Part shown: positions 17,900 through 27,230 of the stretch, in pieces | Numbering within the stretch: the stretch's first letter is position 1 | How the letters are laid out: each line of letters begins with the position of its first letter | Assembly: GCF_002810445.1 (NCBI RefSeq) | Contig: NZ_NEXS01000010.1 | Location: 62,001 to 126,000, forward strand | From: Advenella sp. S44 | GTDB lineage: Bacteria > Pseudomonadota > Gammaproteobacteria > Burkholderiales > Burkholderiaceae_B | Direction: 5' to 3' | DNA: 64,000 nucleotides | Translations under genes and position numbers: made by a program | Notes under the pieces: model-generated | What the model was told of the DNA's origin: nothing | The model's input: the letters and a program-made list of their open reading frames with translations, nothing else | Database searches by the model: none

Positions 17900-18303
17900 G
17901 CGTTTCCAGAGACTTCCTTGAGTATGTGCTTGATATGCTGACACCCCTGGGGCCCATTACCACCCGCAAAATGTTCGGCAGTGTCGGGCTGTACTTTGAG
18001 GGACAGATGTTTGCGATCGTCAGTAGCGAGAACCGATTCTATGTCAAGTCCGACAGCCATACCCAGGCACAATTCGACAAATCCGATTGCCCGCCACTGA
18101 CCTATACCAGGCAAAAATCAAACGGCGACAGCAAGACAATCGCGCTTTCATTTTACGCGCCGCCTGAACCGATACTGGATGATCGACAACAAATACTGGA
18201 ATGGGCGCAACTGGGGCTGCAAGCGGCGGCACGCGTGCCGCAAAAGAAGCAGAGCAAGCCGTCAGCAGGCTCACCAGCGGCTCAATACCGGCGACGCAAG
18301 TGA
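17896..18303 (+). CDS. TfoX N-terminal domain protein
   Basis: A 135-residue protein whose first 100 residues match the TfoX/Sxy N-terminal domain: LTPLGPITTRKMFGSVGLYFEG (core TTRKMFGSVGLYFEG), then MFAIVSSENRFYVKSD and a PPLTY-like stretch. The tail is basic and rich in Gln, Lys and Arg. Stand-alone TfoX-N proteins are common in proteobacteria and mostly uncharacterised; the full-length TfoX/Sxy protein regulates competence, but the C-terminal domain is missing here. Its ATGA start overlap with the betaine ATPase gene shows that it is part of the transporter operon, which is an unusual partner. Confidence 0.85.
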   Translation: MSVSRDFLEYVLDMLTPLGPITTRKMFGSVGLYFEGQMFAIVSSENRFYVKSDSHTQAQFDKSDCPPLTYTRQKSNGDSKTIALSFYAPPEPILDDRQQILEWAQLGLQAAARVPQKKQSKPSAGSPAAQYRRRK

Positions 18304-18354
18304 GGCAGACTTGCTGACCCGGATCAACGACAGCCCTGGGTCAGCACACCATTG

Positions 18355-20322
18355 TCAATACAGTACTTCCGGCAGCCACAGACCTATTTTTGGGAATATA
18401 TACAATAGAATCAATGCCAATATCTGTATCCCCATAAAGGGCAACATTCCCATAAATATCTGGTTCAGCGTCACATGAGGGGGCGCGACGCCTTTGAGAT
18501 AAAATGCCGACATGGCAACGGGCGGTGAAAGAAATGCAGTCTGCAGATTCAGCGCAACCAGAATACCGAAAAAGAGCGGATCAATATTGTAATGCGCCAG
18601 CAACGGCAGGAATATCGGCATGAAAATAACGATAATTTCTGTCCACTCCAGCGGCCAGCCCAACAAAAATATCACGATTTGCGCAAGTATCATAAACTCC
18701 AGTGGCGTCAGATCCATGGACACGACCCAGGTGTTGATGATTTCCTGGCCACCCAGCAACGCAAAAGCGGCAGAGAAAATACTGGAGCCGACAAACAGCC
18801 AGCACACCATGGCGCTGGTTCTTGCCGCCAGATAGACCGATTCCTTGAGCATGGGCATATTCAACCGTCGGTAGCACAGGGCCAGCAGGATGCCGCCAAA
18901 AGCTCCCATGGCCGCTGCTTCCGAAGGCGTAGCAAAGCCAAAGACAATACTGCCCAGTACCGCCATAATCATAATTGCCAGCGGGAAAAACGACGCCAGC
19001 AGCATTTTGAAAATTTCCAGCCGGACAAAAGTGAACCAGGCGTAGAAAGCAATCATCAGCACTAGCCCGGCGGCAAACACCATCCAGAAAGTGGGCGGCA
19101 CCGTTGGCGCGTCTGCCCCCGTCTCGCTGGAAGGCGCTACTGCGCTCTGTTCAGAATTGGCGGGCGTGACGCCCGGAGGTTCCGCTACCGTCCCCGGCGG
19201 CTCGGAAACGCCTGCCGAGGGTTCAGCCTGTGAGGCACCAGGCGGCTCTGCAAGAGACTCTGGTGGTTCGGTCAGCCCTGAACCTTCCGGCTCCTGCAAC
19301 GAACCCGCATACTGTACCGTTGACGGCGCATCAAGCGAGCCTAGCTCCGTCAACGTGCTGGCCTGTTGTGTGGTGGGCAGTGACAGTTTGTAGCTAAGCC
19401 CAATCGCGCAGGCAAACATGAGGGCGGGAATCAGGGTAATAAACAGTTGCTTCAGTATGGCAGAGACCGGAATGCCGCTATTGCGCTCGCCCTTCAGGGC
19501 ATGCAGCAAGCCCGGGAGCGCCTTGTTGCTGATACTGTTTTTGATGGTGTCAGCAAGTTGGGGCAACGGGATCCGGCGGTCTTCCTCTGACAAGGGAGGC
19601 GCCCAGGCAGGTTTTATTTTTGCCACCATAATAATGTACAACACGTACATGCCGGCAAGCATGAGACCCGGGAAAAACGCCGCCGCATATAATTTGACGA
19701 CCGATACCCCCGCCACGGCGCCATACACAATCAACAATACCGAAGGCGGGATCATAATTCCGAGGCAGCCGCCTGCAGTAATCACACCCGCCGACAGTTT
19801 GACGTCATACCCTGCCTTGAGCATAGCCGGCAAAGCCAGCAGACCCATGAGCGTGACCACGGCCCCAACGATACCGGTAGCTGTTGCAAACACAGCGCAG
19901 GTAATCACAGTTGCCACAGCAAGCGAACCGGGAATTTTGGCCATTACCAAGTGCAGGCTTTTGAATAGCTTTTCGATCAGATTTGCGCGTTCAACCAGAT
20001 AGCCCATGAAAATGAACAGCGGAACGGCAATCAGTACATCATTTGTCATGACGGCGTAAGTGCGCAGCACCATCAAGTCGAGTGTCTGCTCTATGGCAAG
20101 CTTGGGCCCCATGGCCCGATAGGCAAAAAGCGTGAATATGACGCCCATGCCCATCAGCGTGAATGCCGTGGGAAAACCCAGCATGATGGTGACCACAATT
20201 AATGCCAGCATCAACAGCCCCAGATGACCATTGGTAATATCGGCAGGGGCGGGCATAAAGATAACCAGGGCCGCCACAATCGCAATCAGAATACTGATAC
20301 CAAACCAGGCCTCTTTTCTCAT
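18355..20322 (-). CDS. TRAP transporter large permease subunit (DctM family) with a Glu-Pro repeat insertion
   Basis: A 655-residue inner-membrane protein; most DctM subunits are about 430. The first half has family motifs FPTAFTLMGMGVIF, PLFIFMGYLVERANLIEKLF and the TRAP signature GIMIPPSVLLIVYG; the second half has GFATPSEAAAMGAFGGILLA, SAFALLGGQEII and the end motif LSPPVAMSAFYLKGVAPP. Between them residues of about 314-410 form a hydrophilic loop full of EPPG repeats. The extended central loop is known in the mannitol/chloroaromatic-type TRAP subfamily, but the repeat is odd. The start overlaps the small-subunit stop by four bases. With DctQ and DctP genes it forms a sodium-driven importer, probably for an organic acid. 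Confidence 0.92.
   Translation of the reverse strand: MRKEAWFGISILIAIVAALVIFMPAPADITNGHLGLLMLALIVVTIMLGFPTAFTLMGMGVIFTLFAYRAMGPKLAIEQTLDLMVLRTYAVMTNDVLIAVPLFIFMGYLVERANLIEKLFKSLHLVMAKIPGSLAVATVITCAVFATATGIVGAVVTLMGLLALPAMLKAGYDVKLSAGVITAGGCLGIMIPPSVLLIVYGAVAGVSVVKLYAAAFFPGLMLAGMYVLYIIMVAKIKPAWAPPLSEEDRRIPLPQLADTIKNSISNKALPGLLHALKGERNSGIPVSAILKQLFITLIPALMFACAIGLSYKLSLPTTQQASTLTELGSLDAPSTVQYAGSLQEPEGSGLTEPPESLAEPPGASQAEPSAGVSEPPGTVAEPPGVTPANSEQSAVAPSSETGADAPTVPPTFWMVFAAGLVLMIAFYAWFTFVRLEIFKMLLASFFPLAIMIMAVLGSIVFGFATPSEAAAMGAFGGILLALCYRRLNMPMLKESVYLAARTSAMVCWLFVGSSIFSAAFALLGGQEIINTWVVSMDLTPLEFMILAQIVIFLLGWPLEWTEIIVIFMPIFLPLLAHYNIDPLFFGILVALNLQTAFLSPPVAMSAFYLKGVAPPHVTLNQIFMGMLPFMGIQILALILLYIFPKIGLWLPEVLY
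19093..19383 (-). repeat. Degenerate ~21-bp tandem repeat coding Glu-Pro-Pro-rich heptads inside the TRAP large subunit
   Basis: The translated loop shows successive units TEPPESL, AEPPGAS, QAEPSAGV, SEPPGTV, AEPPGVT, so the DNA repeats with a period close to 21 bases. It is flanked by low-complexity Ser/Thr/Ala sequence. The reading frame stays open across it. Confidence 0.7.
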
Positions 20323-20942
20323 GTTTTATCCCCTTGTTTTGCGATGTACCTGTCGGCTTCCTGGATATCGGCATCTGTCACATTGACCATGTCTTTCAGT
20401 TTATCGACATCGACCTCTTCAACGTCAATATCCCGGGAGGGCCAGTCGCCATCACGCAGGCACTGCACACAACGTACAACCTCGACGATGCCCTGTGTGA
20501 TCAGCGCAAAACCGGCAATGGGGATGATTGCCTTGAATGGATAAATAGGCGGGCCGTCTGCTGTAATCGTGGAATGCTCATTGATGGCAAAAGACTCGGA
20601 CGCATAGTTATATCCAGCCCACACCAGGGCAATGACGCCGGGGAAGAAAAATAAGATATACAGAAGGAGATCAAGCAGTGCCTGCAGGCGTGGTGGAAAG
20701 AATCCGTAGAGCACATCACCGCGCACGTGGCCGTTCTTGCCCAATGTATAGGCGCCCGCCATCATGAACAAGGCGCCATACAACATATTCATGACATCAA
20801 ATGCCCAGGCGTGCGGATTTTTGAAGGCATAGCGGGAGAAAACTTCGTAAGTGACAAACAGCGTGAGGATCAGTGCACACCAACCGAACAGCTGTCCGAT
20901 CCAGGTATTGACCTGATCAATACGGTGGAGAACTCTTTTCAT
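20319..20942 (-). CDS. TRAP transporter small permease subunit (DctQ family)
   Basis: A 207-residue four-helix membrane protein. Start is placed at 20942 (MKRVLHRIDQVNTWIGQLF), eight bases after AGGAG, rather than an upstream in-frame start without such a site. The family motif WAFDVMNMLYGALFMMAGAY and the conserved GHVRGDVLYG are visible, and a long acidic C-terminal tail (DIDVEEVDVDKLKDMVNV) extends into the cytoplasm. It forms the membrane complex with the large subunit, whose start overlaps its stop. The binding-protein gene is upstream, separated by a GC-rich stem-loop. Confidence 0.9.
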   Translation of the reverse strand: MKRVLHRIDQVNTWIGQLFGWCALILTLFVTYEVFSRYAFKNPHAWAFDVMNMLYGALFMMAGAYTLGKNGHVRGDVLYGFFPPRLQALLDLLLYILFFFPGVIALVWAGYNYASESFAINEHSTITADGPPIYPFKAIIPIAGFALITQGIVEVVRCVQCLRDGDWPSRDIDVEEVDVDKLKDMVNVTDADIQEADRYIAKQGDKT

Positions 20943-21109
20943 GAACAAACTCCTGGGACAGAGCAATGAACAATCCCTCGCGCCGAATACGGGTTGTCAT
21001 TCATGGGCGGCTGAGGCAATTTCCAACGATCGCACTGCATCTGCCATAGAGCAAGCAAATCCAGACATCATCCGGTCATAGCGGCCAGCCCCCGACGCGA
21101 CAGGAACCG

Positions 21110-21132
21110 GCGCCGGCACGTCTGGCCGGCGC
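21110..21132 (-). other. GC-rich stem-loop between the TRAP binding-protein and small-permease genes
   Basis: A perfect 8-bp stem GCGCCGGC/GCCGGCGC with a 7-base loop lies 15 bases after the binding-protein stop. There is no T tract. Such structures often stabilise the upstream transcript or cause partial termination so that the binding protein exceeds the permeases; that role is inferred. Confidence 0.55.
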
Positions 21133-21146
21133 GATCTGTCGGGTGG

Positions 21147-22301
21147 CTAGCCCGCTGCCTTCTTCACAAAGTAATGGTTGTAGGCCATACGGCGATTGTT
21201 GTTGGTATCCATATCCCAGGCCACCGCCCGCTCGGCAAACTTACGCTGCGACTGTTCAATCTCCTTGAACAGCGCATTGTTTTCCGCTTTCTTGGCGATG
21301 ATGTCGTCCCAGGTCGTCAATTGCTGTTGCAGGATGGCGTCCGGCGTCTTGTAGAACTTGACGTTGTCCTCCGTTTTGAGCTTGATATAGTCCTGGGAAT
21401 AACGGTCAATCGCTTTCCACGACATATCAGCCGAGGCCGCTTCGACTGCGTTCTGAATAATGGCCTTCATTTTGTCGGGCAAGCTATTGTATTTGTCCTT
21501 GTTGAAGGTAATTTCAAATGTCTCGGAAGATTGGTGAAAGCTTTGCAACATGCAGACCTTCGACACATCCGGAAAACCCAGCAGCCGGTCTGACGATGCG
21601 TTATTGAACTCGGCACCGTCCAGCAGGCCGCGATCCAGTGCTGGTACAATTTCCCCGCCGGGCAACGCATTCACGGCCGCCCCCATGGCTGTAAACAAAT
21701 CAATGGCCAGCCCATTGGTACGAAACTTCAGGCCCTTCAAGTCATCTGCTTTCGCGATGGGTTTTTTGAACCAGCCCAGCGCTTGCGTTGGCATAGGGCC
21801 ACTCAGAAAAGATACGACATTGCCGCCAATCGATTCATACAACTTGGCCAGCAGTTCCTTGCCCCCACCGTATTTATGCCAGGACAACAGCATATTGGCG
21901 TCCATGCCAAATGCCGGCCCTGACGAAAAGAGGGCCAGTGCGTTCTGCTTGCCGTAGCTGTAACCCAATACACCGTGTCCGCCATCCAGCGTGCCTTTGG
22001 ACACCGCATCCAGCAAGGCAAAAGCAGGCACCACCGCCCCCGCAGGCAGCACTTCAATCTTAAGTTCACCACCGGTCATGTCATTGACTTTTTTTGCAAA
22101 ATCATTGGCATACTCATGGAAAATATCGACAGTCGGCCAGGTACTCTGAAAACGGAAATTAATGGGTGTCTGTGCACTCACAATGGCTGGAAATCCCATC
22201 CCCGCCGCGGCGACCGAACCGGCTGCTGCTCCTCCCAGAAACCTGCGACGTGATGATTTTGGCGTTGCTGTCTGACGTTTTTTCGCGATGCGATTTATCA
22301 T
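21147..22301 (-). CDS. TRAP transporter substrate-binding protein (DctP family), Tat-type signal
   Basis: A 384-residue periplasmic receptor. The N-terminus has a twin-arginine motif (SRRRFLGGAAAGSV, Arg at 18-20) and a cleavage-like FPAIVSAQ, so export folded through Tat is likely. The mature part shows RFQSTWPTVDIFHEYANDFA and the DctP motif KAIDRYSQDYIKLKTEDNV near the C-terminus; PGGEIVPALDRGLLDGAEF is typical of the mannitol/chloroaromatic (TakP-like) group that binds 2-oxo acids or aromatic acids as calcium salts. Start has AAGGAG upstream. First gene of the TRAP operon. Confidence 0.92.
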   Translation of the reverse strand: MINRIAKKRQTATPKSSRRRFLGGAAAGSVAAAGMGFPAIVSAQTPINFRFQSTWPTVDIFHEYANDFAKKVNDMTGGELKIEVLPAGAVVPAFALLDAVSKGTLDGGHGVLGYSYGKQNALALFSSGPAFGMDANMLLSWHKYGGGKELLAKLYESIGGNVVSFLSGPMPTQALGWFKKPIAKADDLKGLKFRTNGLAIDLFTAMGAAVNALPGGEIVPALDRGLLDGAEFNNASSDRLLGFPDVSKVCMLQSFHQSSETFEITFNKDKYNSLPDKMKAIIQNAVEAASADMSWKAIDRYSQDYIKLKTEDNVKFYKTPDAILQQQLTTWDDIIAKKAENNALFKEIEQSQRKFAERAVAWDMDTNNNRRMAYNHYFVKKAAG

Positions 22302-22751
22302 AATTGTCTCCTTTGTACCTGTAATCTATTCATTGTTTATCGTTTTTCATACATGTTACAAACTGCGACTGCAATGAAGTTTATACGCACAGAATCCAGC
22401 GTTGTCAAGAAAATTCAGTTAGCTGTAAGCACACTTGTAATTTGCTGACTTTCGGTGTGCGCCGCTGACGTCAGCTCGCCATACGCGCTGCCGATTCCTG
22501 ACACGGGCTACAAGAGCAGCCCTGGCGGTCCGGCAATGCGATTACAATTGCAATATCCCCAGGAAAACCCCATGCCCCTCGTCCATGCCTGCACACGGCG
22601 CTGGACGATTGCAGATCATTTTTGAACAGCAACTGAACCGTCGTCTGCTCTGCCCAAAAGCGTCATTGTCAACGGAGCATGAATTTCCCGCGCAGATTTA
22701 AAAAAGCACGGATAACCTGCCAAGCCCTTAACCGTCAGATTGGTAGGTTAC
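22302..22751. other. Intergenic region upstream of the TRAP operon; palindrome at its edge
   Basis: No gene is supported. The part next to 22302 should hold the TRAP promoter, but no clear -35/-10 pair was seen. At 22741-22757 a 17-base palindrome (TGGTAGGT, one base, ACCTACCA) overlaps the stop codon of the TonB receptor gene; without a T tract it is not an evident terminator. Confidence 0.4.
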
Positions 22752-25187
22752 CTACCATTTATAGCGTACAGACGCATGCACTTTACGCCCCTGGCCATAA
22801 AAGCATTGAAGGGAATTGAGGCAATAGCCAATATACGTTTTGTTGAACAGATTGGAGGCGGTCAACTGCAGCGTCATGCCCTTCAGGCTGGGAGAAAAAT
22901 GCTCGGCATCATAACGGATAGATGCATCGACCAGCGTTCTTGCCGGCAGTGCCAGCGTGTTATCAGCATCCCCAAAATTTGATCCCTGGTATCGCAAGCC
23001 GGTTGCCAAATGCAATGCTGAAAATGGGCTGTACTCCATCCATAACGCCGCCTGGTGACGCGGCACTCGTTCCAGTGATTTACCCTGAAGCGTGCGGCCC
23101 GTAGCGTCCTGATTTGCGTTGACCATCTTCGAATTCAGATAGGCATACGAAGCAATCATATCCAGAGACTCATTAATATTGGCTTTGGCTTCGAGTTCGA
23201 TCCCGCGCACACGTGCCTCACCTGACTGCACCAGGAAACCGGAATGCATTGGCTCCGGATCGGGCGTGGTCATATTGCGTTGCCTGATTTCGAACGCCGA
23301 CAGGGTAATAAAACTCTTGCGCCCTGTCGGTTGGTACTTGATTCCCGCTTCGATCTGCTTGCCACGCATCGCTTTGAACTGGGCCCCCGAAAAGTCGGTA
23401 CCATCTTCTGGTTCAAAAGAGGTACTGTAGCTGACGTAGGGCGCCATGCCGTTATCGAACAGGTAAGCCAGCCCTACCCTTGCCGTCCAAGCCGTTTCCT
23501 GCTGTTTGGCCCGAACATTGGCGGGTATCTGGTTTAACGTACGCGAATGTGCGGAGTCATAACGGGCGCCCAGGGTGGCAACCCAACGGTTCCACCGTAT
23601 CTGGTCCTGAAGGTACGCGCCCAGTTGTTCTCGGGTCTGTCTGTAATCAATACGTGGGATGAGGTCGGGAGACGCCACGTTGTAGTCGGGATCCAAAATA
23701 TCCAGGGGCCGGTCATATGGACCAGAGGAAAATTTGTATGCATCATCCAGGTTCATATAGTCAACGCCGGCCAGGACCGTATGTCGCGCCGCGCCCATAT
23801 AAAAATCTGCCTGCAGATGCGTATCGACCGAGAGCACGTTGGCCCGGGCCCGCCCACGCGTTCCCACTCGGCTCAGATAGCGCGATGTCGGATCCAGCAT
23901 GTATCCAGGGCTGGCCTGCATTGTCACATCGACCTTGTTGTACTGCAGATTCTGACGCAGCGTGAAAATATCATTGATTACATGTTCGAATTCATAGCCC
24001 AGCGCCATTTGCTTGCGCTCATACCCATCAAAATTCGGCTGCCCCAGGTTCTCGGTCCGTGAAATCCTGCCGTAAGGGCTGTCATAAAGGGTACCGACAG
24101 CCGGCAGCGCCATGTAATCGGTCAGCGTCTTGTCCTGCTGATAATGAGAAAACACTGTCAGGCGCGTGCCTTCACCCAGCTTCCAGCTCAGGGATGGCGC
24201 AATAAAGACACGACGGTCAAACCCTTCATCTACCTGGCCGTTGCCATCGCGTGCGAGTCCGGTCAGGCGATAAGAAAACCGCCCCTCCTCGTCAATAGGG
24301 CCGGTAAAGTCAAAGGCGCCCTGCTTGCGGTCATGACTGCCAACGCTAGCAGTGATCTCATGCATGGGCGTATCCAGCGGCTGTTTGGTCATCATGTTCA
24401 CGATACCGCCAGGTGTGTTTTGTCCGTACATGACAGACGCCGGGCCCTTGAGGATATCAATCCGTTCCAGCCCATACGGTTCAATGCGCAACATCGCGGC
24501 ACTGTACGCGCCGAAAGGCAGCTTTGACCCATTCAAATTCTGTTTCAGATAAAAACCACGGCTGTGAAGTACATCATTACGTGTATCGCTATCGCCAAAG
24601 GAGGCGAGCACACCAGGCGTATAACGTACGGCATCAGTCACGCTTTGCGCCCCCTGGGCGGCAATCAGGTCTTTGGTCACCACGTTGACGGTTTGTGGAG
24701 TCTCGAGCAAAGACACAGGGGTTTTCATGGCCGTCGCATCGTTCACTGCGATATAGCCGTCCACCGTACGGCTGTACATTTCGTCAATGGCATACACCAA
24801 GTCCAATGTCGCCACAGCAGGCTCGGCCCCCACCGAACTGTGCTGCCGGGGTCTTGCCACCAGGTTATACGTGTTGTTATCTTGCCGGATTGCCCGCAAG
24901 CCCGTACCCTGCAGTAGTCGGCTGAAGCCTTCGTCAAGAGTATAGCGGCCATGGAGTGCAGGCGCCTGTCTGCCCGCCGTCAAGGAGGAAGGAAAAACCA
25001 TCGCTACGCCAGACTGCAGCACAAACTGGTTAATTGACCGGGTCAGGGGCCCCGCAGCAATTCGGTACTCCTGCAACACTTCTGTTGAACCATCTTGTGC
25101 TAAAACCACCTGTGTGCCCAGGCATAAAAGCGCCAGCACGCCTGCGCAGCTGCCCACCAGCCGAGAACTTCTGTTTTTGAAACTCAT
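22752..25187 (-). CDS. TonB-dependent siderophore receptor with STN signalling domain
   Basis: An 811-residue outer-membrane receptor of the FpvA/FhuE/FoxA kind. After a signal peptide ending TQVVLAQ, an STN domain spans about residues 40-110 (YRIAAGPLTRSINQFVLQSG), then the plug (ETPQTVNVVTKDLIAAQGAQ; LKGPASVMYGQNTPGGIVNM) and a 22-strand barrel ending RKVHASVRYKW. The STN domain is used to signal to an anti-sigma factor, and a FecR and a FecI gene lie directly upstream on the same strand. Ligand is a ferric siderophore, identity unknown; no siderophore synthesis genes are in the window. Confidence 0.93.
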   Translation of the reverse strand: MSFKNRSSRLVGSCAGVLALLCLGTQVVLAQDGSTEVLQEYRIAAGPLTRSINQFVLQSGVAMVFPSSLTAGRQAPALHGRYTLDEGFSRLLQGTGLRAIRQDNNTYNLVARPRQHSSVGAEPAVATLDLVYAIDEMYSRTVDGYIAVNDATAMKTPVSLLETPQTVNVVTKDLIAAQGAQSVTDAVRYTPGVLASFGDSDTRNDVLHSRGFYLKQNLNGSKLPFGAYSAAMLRIEPYGLERIDILKGPASVMYGQNTPGGIVNMMTKQPLDTPMHEITASVGSHDRKQGAFDFTGPIDEEGRFSYRLTGLARDGNGQVDEGFDRRVFIAPSLSWKLGEGTRLTVFSHYQQDKTLTDYMALPAVGTLYDSPYGRISRTENLGQPNFDGYERKQMALGYEFEHVINDIFTLRQNLQYNKVDVTMQASPGYMLDPTSRYLSRVGTRGRARANVLSVDTHLQADFYMGAARHTVLAGVDYMNLDDAYKFSSGPYDRPLDILDPDYNVASPDLIPRIDYRQTREQLGAYLQDQIRWNRWVATLGARYDSAHSRTLNQIPANVRAKQQETAWTARVGLAYLFDNGMAPYVSYSTSFEPEDGTDFSGAQFKAMRGKQIEAGIKYQPTGRKSFITLSAFEIRQRNMTTPDPEPMHSGFLVQSGEARVRGIELEAKANINESLDMIASYAYLNSKMVNANQDATGRTLQGKSLERVPRHQAALWMEYSPFSALHLATGLRYQGSNFGDADNTLALPARTLVDASIRYDAEHFSPSLKGMTLQLTASNLFNKTYIGYCLNSLQCFYGQGRKVHASVRYKW

Positions 25188-25261
25188 AGACCCCTCACTG
25201 TTTTTGCGTTGTGTATAAGTTATGACGGATCACAATCGCAAAGTGACAGGCCGAATCGGCA

Positions 25262-26266
25262 TTATTCTTTCTTTGTTATGGTCACGGCCCATGGCATATA
25301 TTGGCGAACCTCAATTGGCAGCGTCCGACCCAGAATATTGAGCGCCTGTCCGCTGTCATCAATCGGGATTACGCCCGAAACCCGAATACCTTCCAGTTTT
25401 CTCTCGTCATACCACATCACCCCCATGTGATACGCCTTGAGCACATACAGCACCCGGCTCAGCGGCTGATTATCCAGAGCGAGATAACCCTGTGCCCATG
25501 ATGCCGGATCGCTGTACCCCGACGTTTCCATCCGAGATACGGTGTCAGCACTCAGCGTAGCGCTCTGGCCCCGCTTCAAATCTGCACATGCTGGAGGCAG
25601 CTTGCTCTGCGGGCAAGCTCTGACATTGGATTCGATTACGCTAACTTGTGTTTTGTTACCCAGCAACGACACGGTATAACGGGTGCCCAAAGCTGTCGCC
25701 GTCCCTTGCTCTGTTTGAATGATAAAAGGTCTGTTATCACGATCATGATTGACCTGAGCCAGAATCTGACCGTCCCGCAACACGATCCTGCGTTCGGTGC
25801 TGCTATATCGCACGTCCACGGCAGTGCGGGCATCCAGTGTCAGTTCGCTGCCGTCCGCAAGCGTCACTATCTCACGCTGGGCCAGACCGGTGTGGTGGTC
25901 GGCCAGCAAATGCAGATGCATCACTTCAGACAGCAACACTGCCACGCCAGCGCAGCAAATAGCTGCGCCAAGTGTTCGCTTTACCCGACGTTTGCCGCGC
26001 TTTTGTGCAGCCAGATTTGCCATGGCGGCCTGAGCCGGCTCGGCAGCCTTTCCTTCCAGATCGTCGAAATTGCGCCACAATGTCTCCAGCCGTCGCCAGG
26101 CCAGATCGTGGGTGGCATCTGCCTGTCGCCATTGGCGGCACTGCGCGCGCTCCTGCTCGCTCACATCCGCTTCCTGTAGCCGTACGAACCATTGCGCTGC
26201 AACCGCGACAACTTCGGCAGATGGTTCACAGTCCCGCGCCAAAAGATCAGCGACCGAATTTCCCAT
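25262..26266 (-). CDS. FecR-type anti-sigma/signal transducer
   Basis: A 334-residue inner-membrane protein that passes the signal from the receptor to the FecI-type sigma factor. The cytoplasmic N-terminus has the FecR pattern VAAQWFVRLQEADVSEQERA and WRQADATHDLAWRRLETLW, one membrane segment (AAICCAGVAVLLSEVMHLHLL) and a periplasmic FecR domain (LADGSELTLDARTAVDVRYS; GYLALDNQPLSRVLYVLKAY). Start at 26266 is chosen because it abuts the sigma gene stop and leaves a normal N-terminus; 26284 is an alternative that overlaps the sigma gene. It sits between the sigma factor and receptor genes, the usual order. Confidence 0.88.
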   Translation of the reverse strand: MGNSVADLLARDCEPSAEVVAVAAQWFVRLQEADVSEQERAQCRQWRQADATHDLAWRRLETLWRNFDDLEGKAAEPAQAAMANLAAQKRGKRRVKRTLGAAICCAGVAVLLSEVMHLHLLADHHTGLAQREIVTLADGSELTLDARTAVDVRYSSTERRIVLRDGQILAQVNHDRDNRPFIIQTEQGTATALGTRYTVSLLGNKTQVSVIESNVRACPQSKLPPACADLKRGQSATLSADTVSRMETSGYSDPASWAQGYLALDNQPLSRVLYVLKAYHMGVMWYDERKLEGIRVSGVIPIDDSGQALNILGRTLPIEVRQYMPWAVTITKKE

Positions 26267-26267
26267 G

Positions 26268-26786
26268 CTACGCAACGCCCGCATCGCTAAAAACCAGTGT
26301 GTAACATTGCAAAAGTGCAGCAGACAGATACTGACGCACGCGGCTGACAGACACACCAAGGTGTGCAGCGACCTGCGCATGTGTCTGACCTTCGAGCCGC
26401 ACCATGAGAAACGCCATTCGCGCCTTCGGCGGCAAGGTCTCCAGCCACTGACTGACCAGCGCCAGTGTCTGCGCCGCCTGGACTATTGTTTCTGCCGAAG
26501 GCGCCGTATCCGTCCCATGCACATGAACCCAGGACTCGCAAAACAACCGGGCTACCATACGGCTGCGCGAATCATCGATCATCAGGCGCACGGCTGTGGT
26601 CGTCAACCAGGCACGAGGCTCGCGCAGGACAGGAACCGGGCTGCCTAGCAAACGACAGAACGTATCCTGAGCAAAATCTGCAGCGTCATGGGAACTGCCC
26701 AGCTTACGGTGCAGCCACCGTACCAGCCATGGATAGTGCTGTACATAAAGCAGGCCGATATCATCGGTCGAAAGCAAATTGGACAT
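26268..26786 (-). CDS. FecI-type ECF sigma factor
   Basis: A 172-residue ECF sigma factor. Region 2 is visible in YVQHYPWLVRWLHRKLGSSH and DAADFAQDTFCRLL, region 4 in LPPKARMAFLMVRLEGQTHAQ and VAAHLGVSVSRVRQYLSAAL. It should recruit RNA polymerase to the receptor gene when the ferric siderophore is bound, released by the FecR protein encoded next. A strong Fur-box match lies 45-63 bases upstream of its start, which suggests repression by iron. Confidence 0.92.
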   Translation of the reverse strand: MSNLLSTDDIGLLYVQHYPWLVRWLHRKLGSSHDAADFAQDTFCRLLGSPVPVLREPRAWLTTTAVRLMIDDSRSRMVARLFCESWVHVHGTDTAPSAETIVQAAQTLALVSQWLETLPPKARMAFLMVRLEGQTHAQVAAHLGVSVSRVRQYLSAALLQCYTLVFSDAGVA

Positions 26787-26830
26787 TGGGAATCGGCTCC
26801 AGCAATGGCGTTGGCAACATCGGATTAAAT

Positions 26831-26849
26831 AATAATGATTCTCATTATA
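26831..26849. promoter_or_regulatory. Fur box upstream of the FecI-type sigma gene
   Basis: AATAATGATTCTCATTATA agrees with the 19-base Fur consensus (GATAATGATAATCATTATC) at 15 positions, with both ATAATGAT and TCATTAT arms intact. It lies 45 bases before the sigma gene start and about 530 bases from the divergent oxygenase gene. Confidence 0.85.
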
Positions 26850-27230
26850 GATTGAATTTTATCGTTAATGAAAGCGATTTGTGTTGCCTACATACCATAT
26901 ACATTTATACGACACTCTTATGAGTACCGATAAAATGGCTCCGGGACTTGCGCTTGGCCTCAAATCATGCGGTTAAGATGGCAGGCATGAAAACCACCTA
27001 TTATCGACACTTATTTCATACGGAATAACGTCAAGTGTCATATGTTTACCCCTGATTTTGTCTTTTGTCTTATTCCTATTTCAATCGCAAGTAGCGGATT
27101 GTCGGGTTGCAACGCGCTGTCTACACTCTGTATATTGCCGTCGCTCCCACGCAAGCGGCCTACCCAGCCCGGCACGAACAGCCCTATCGGGGCTCCTGGT
27201 TCGCCAGCGCGTATGAGTATTGGTGCAGCT

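Noticed and set aside
19091-19393. 100-codon Ser/Gly-rich frame opposite the TRAP repeat loop
   Set aside because: It is the mirror of the low-complexity Glu-Pro repeat and has no ribosome site.
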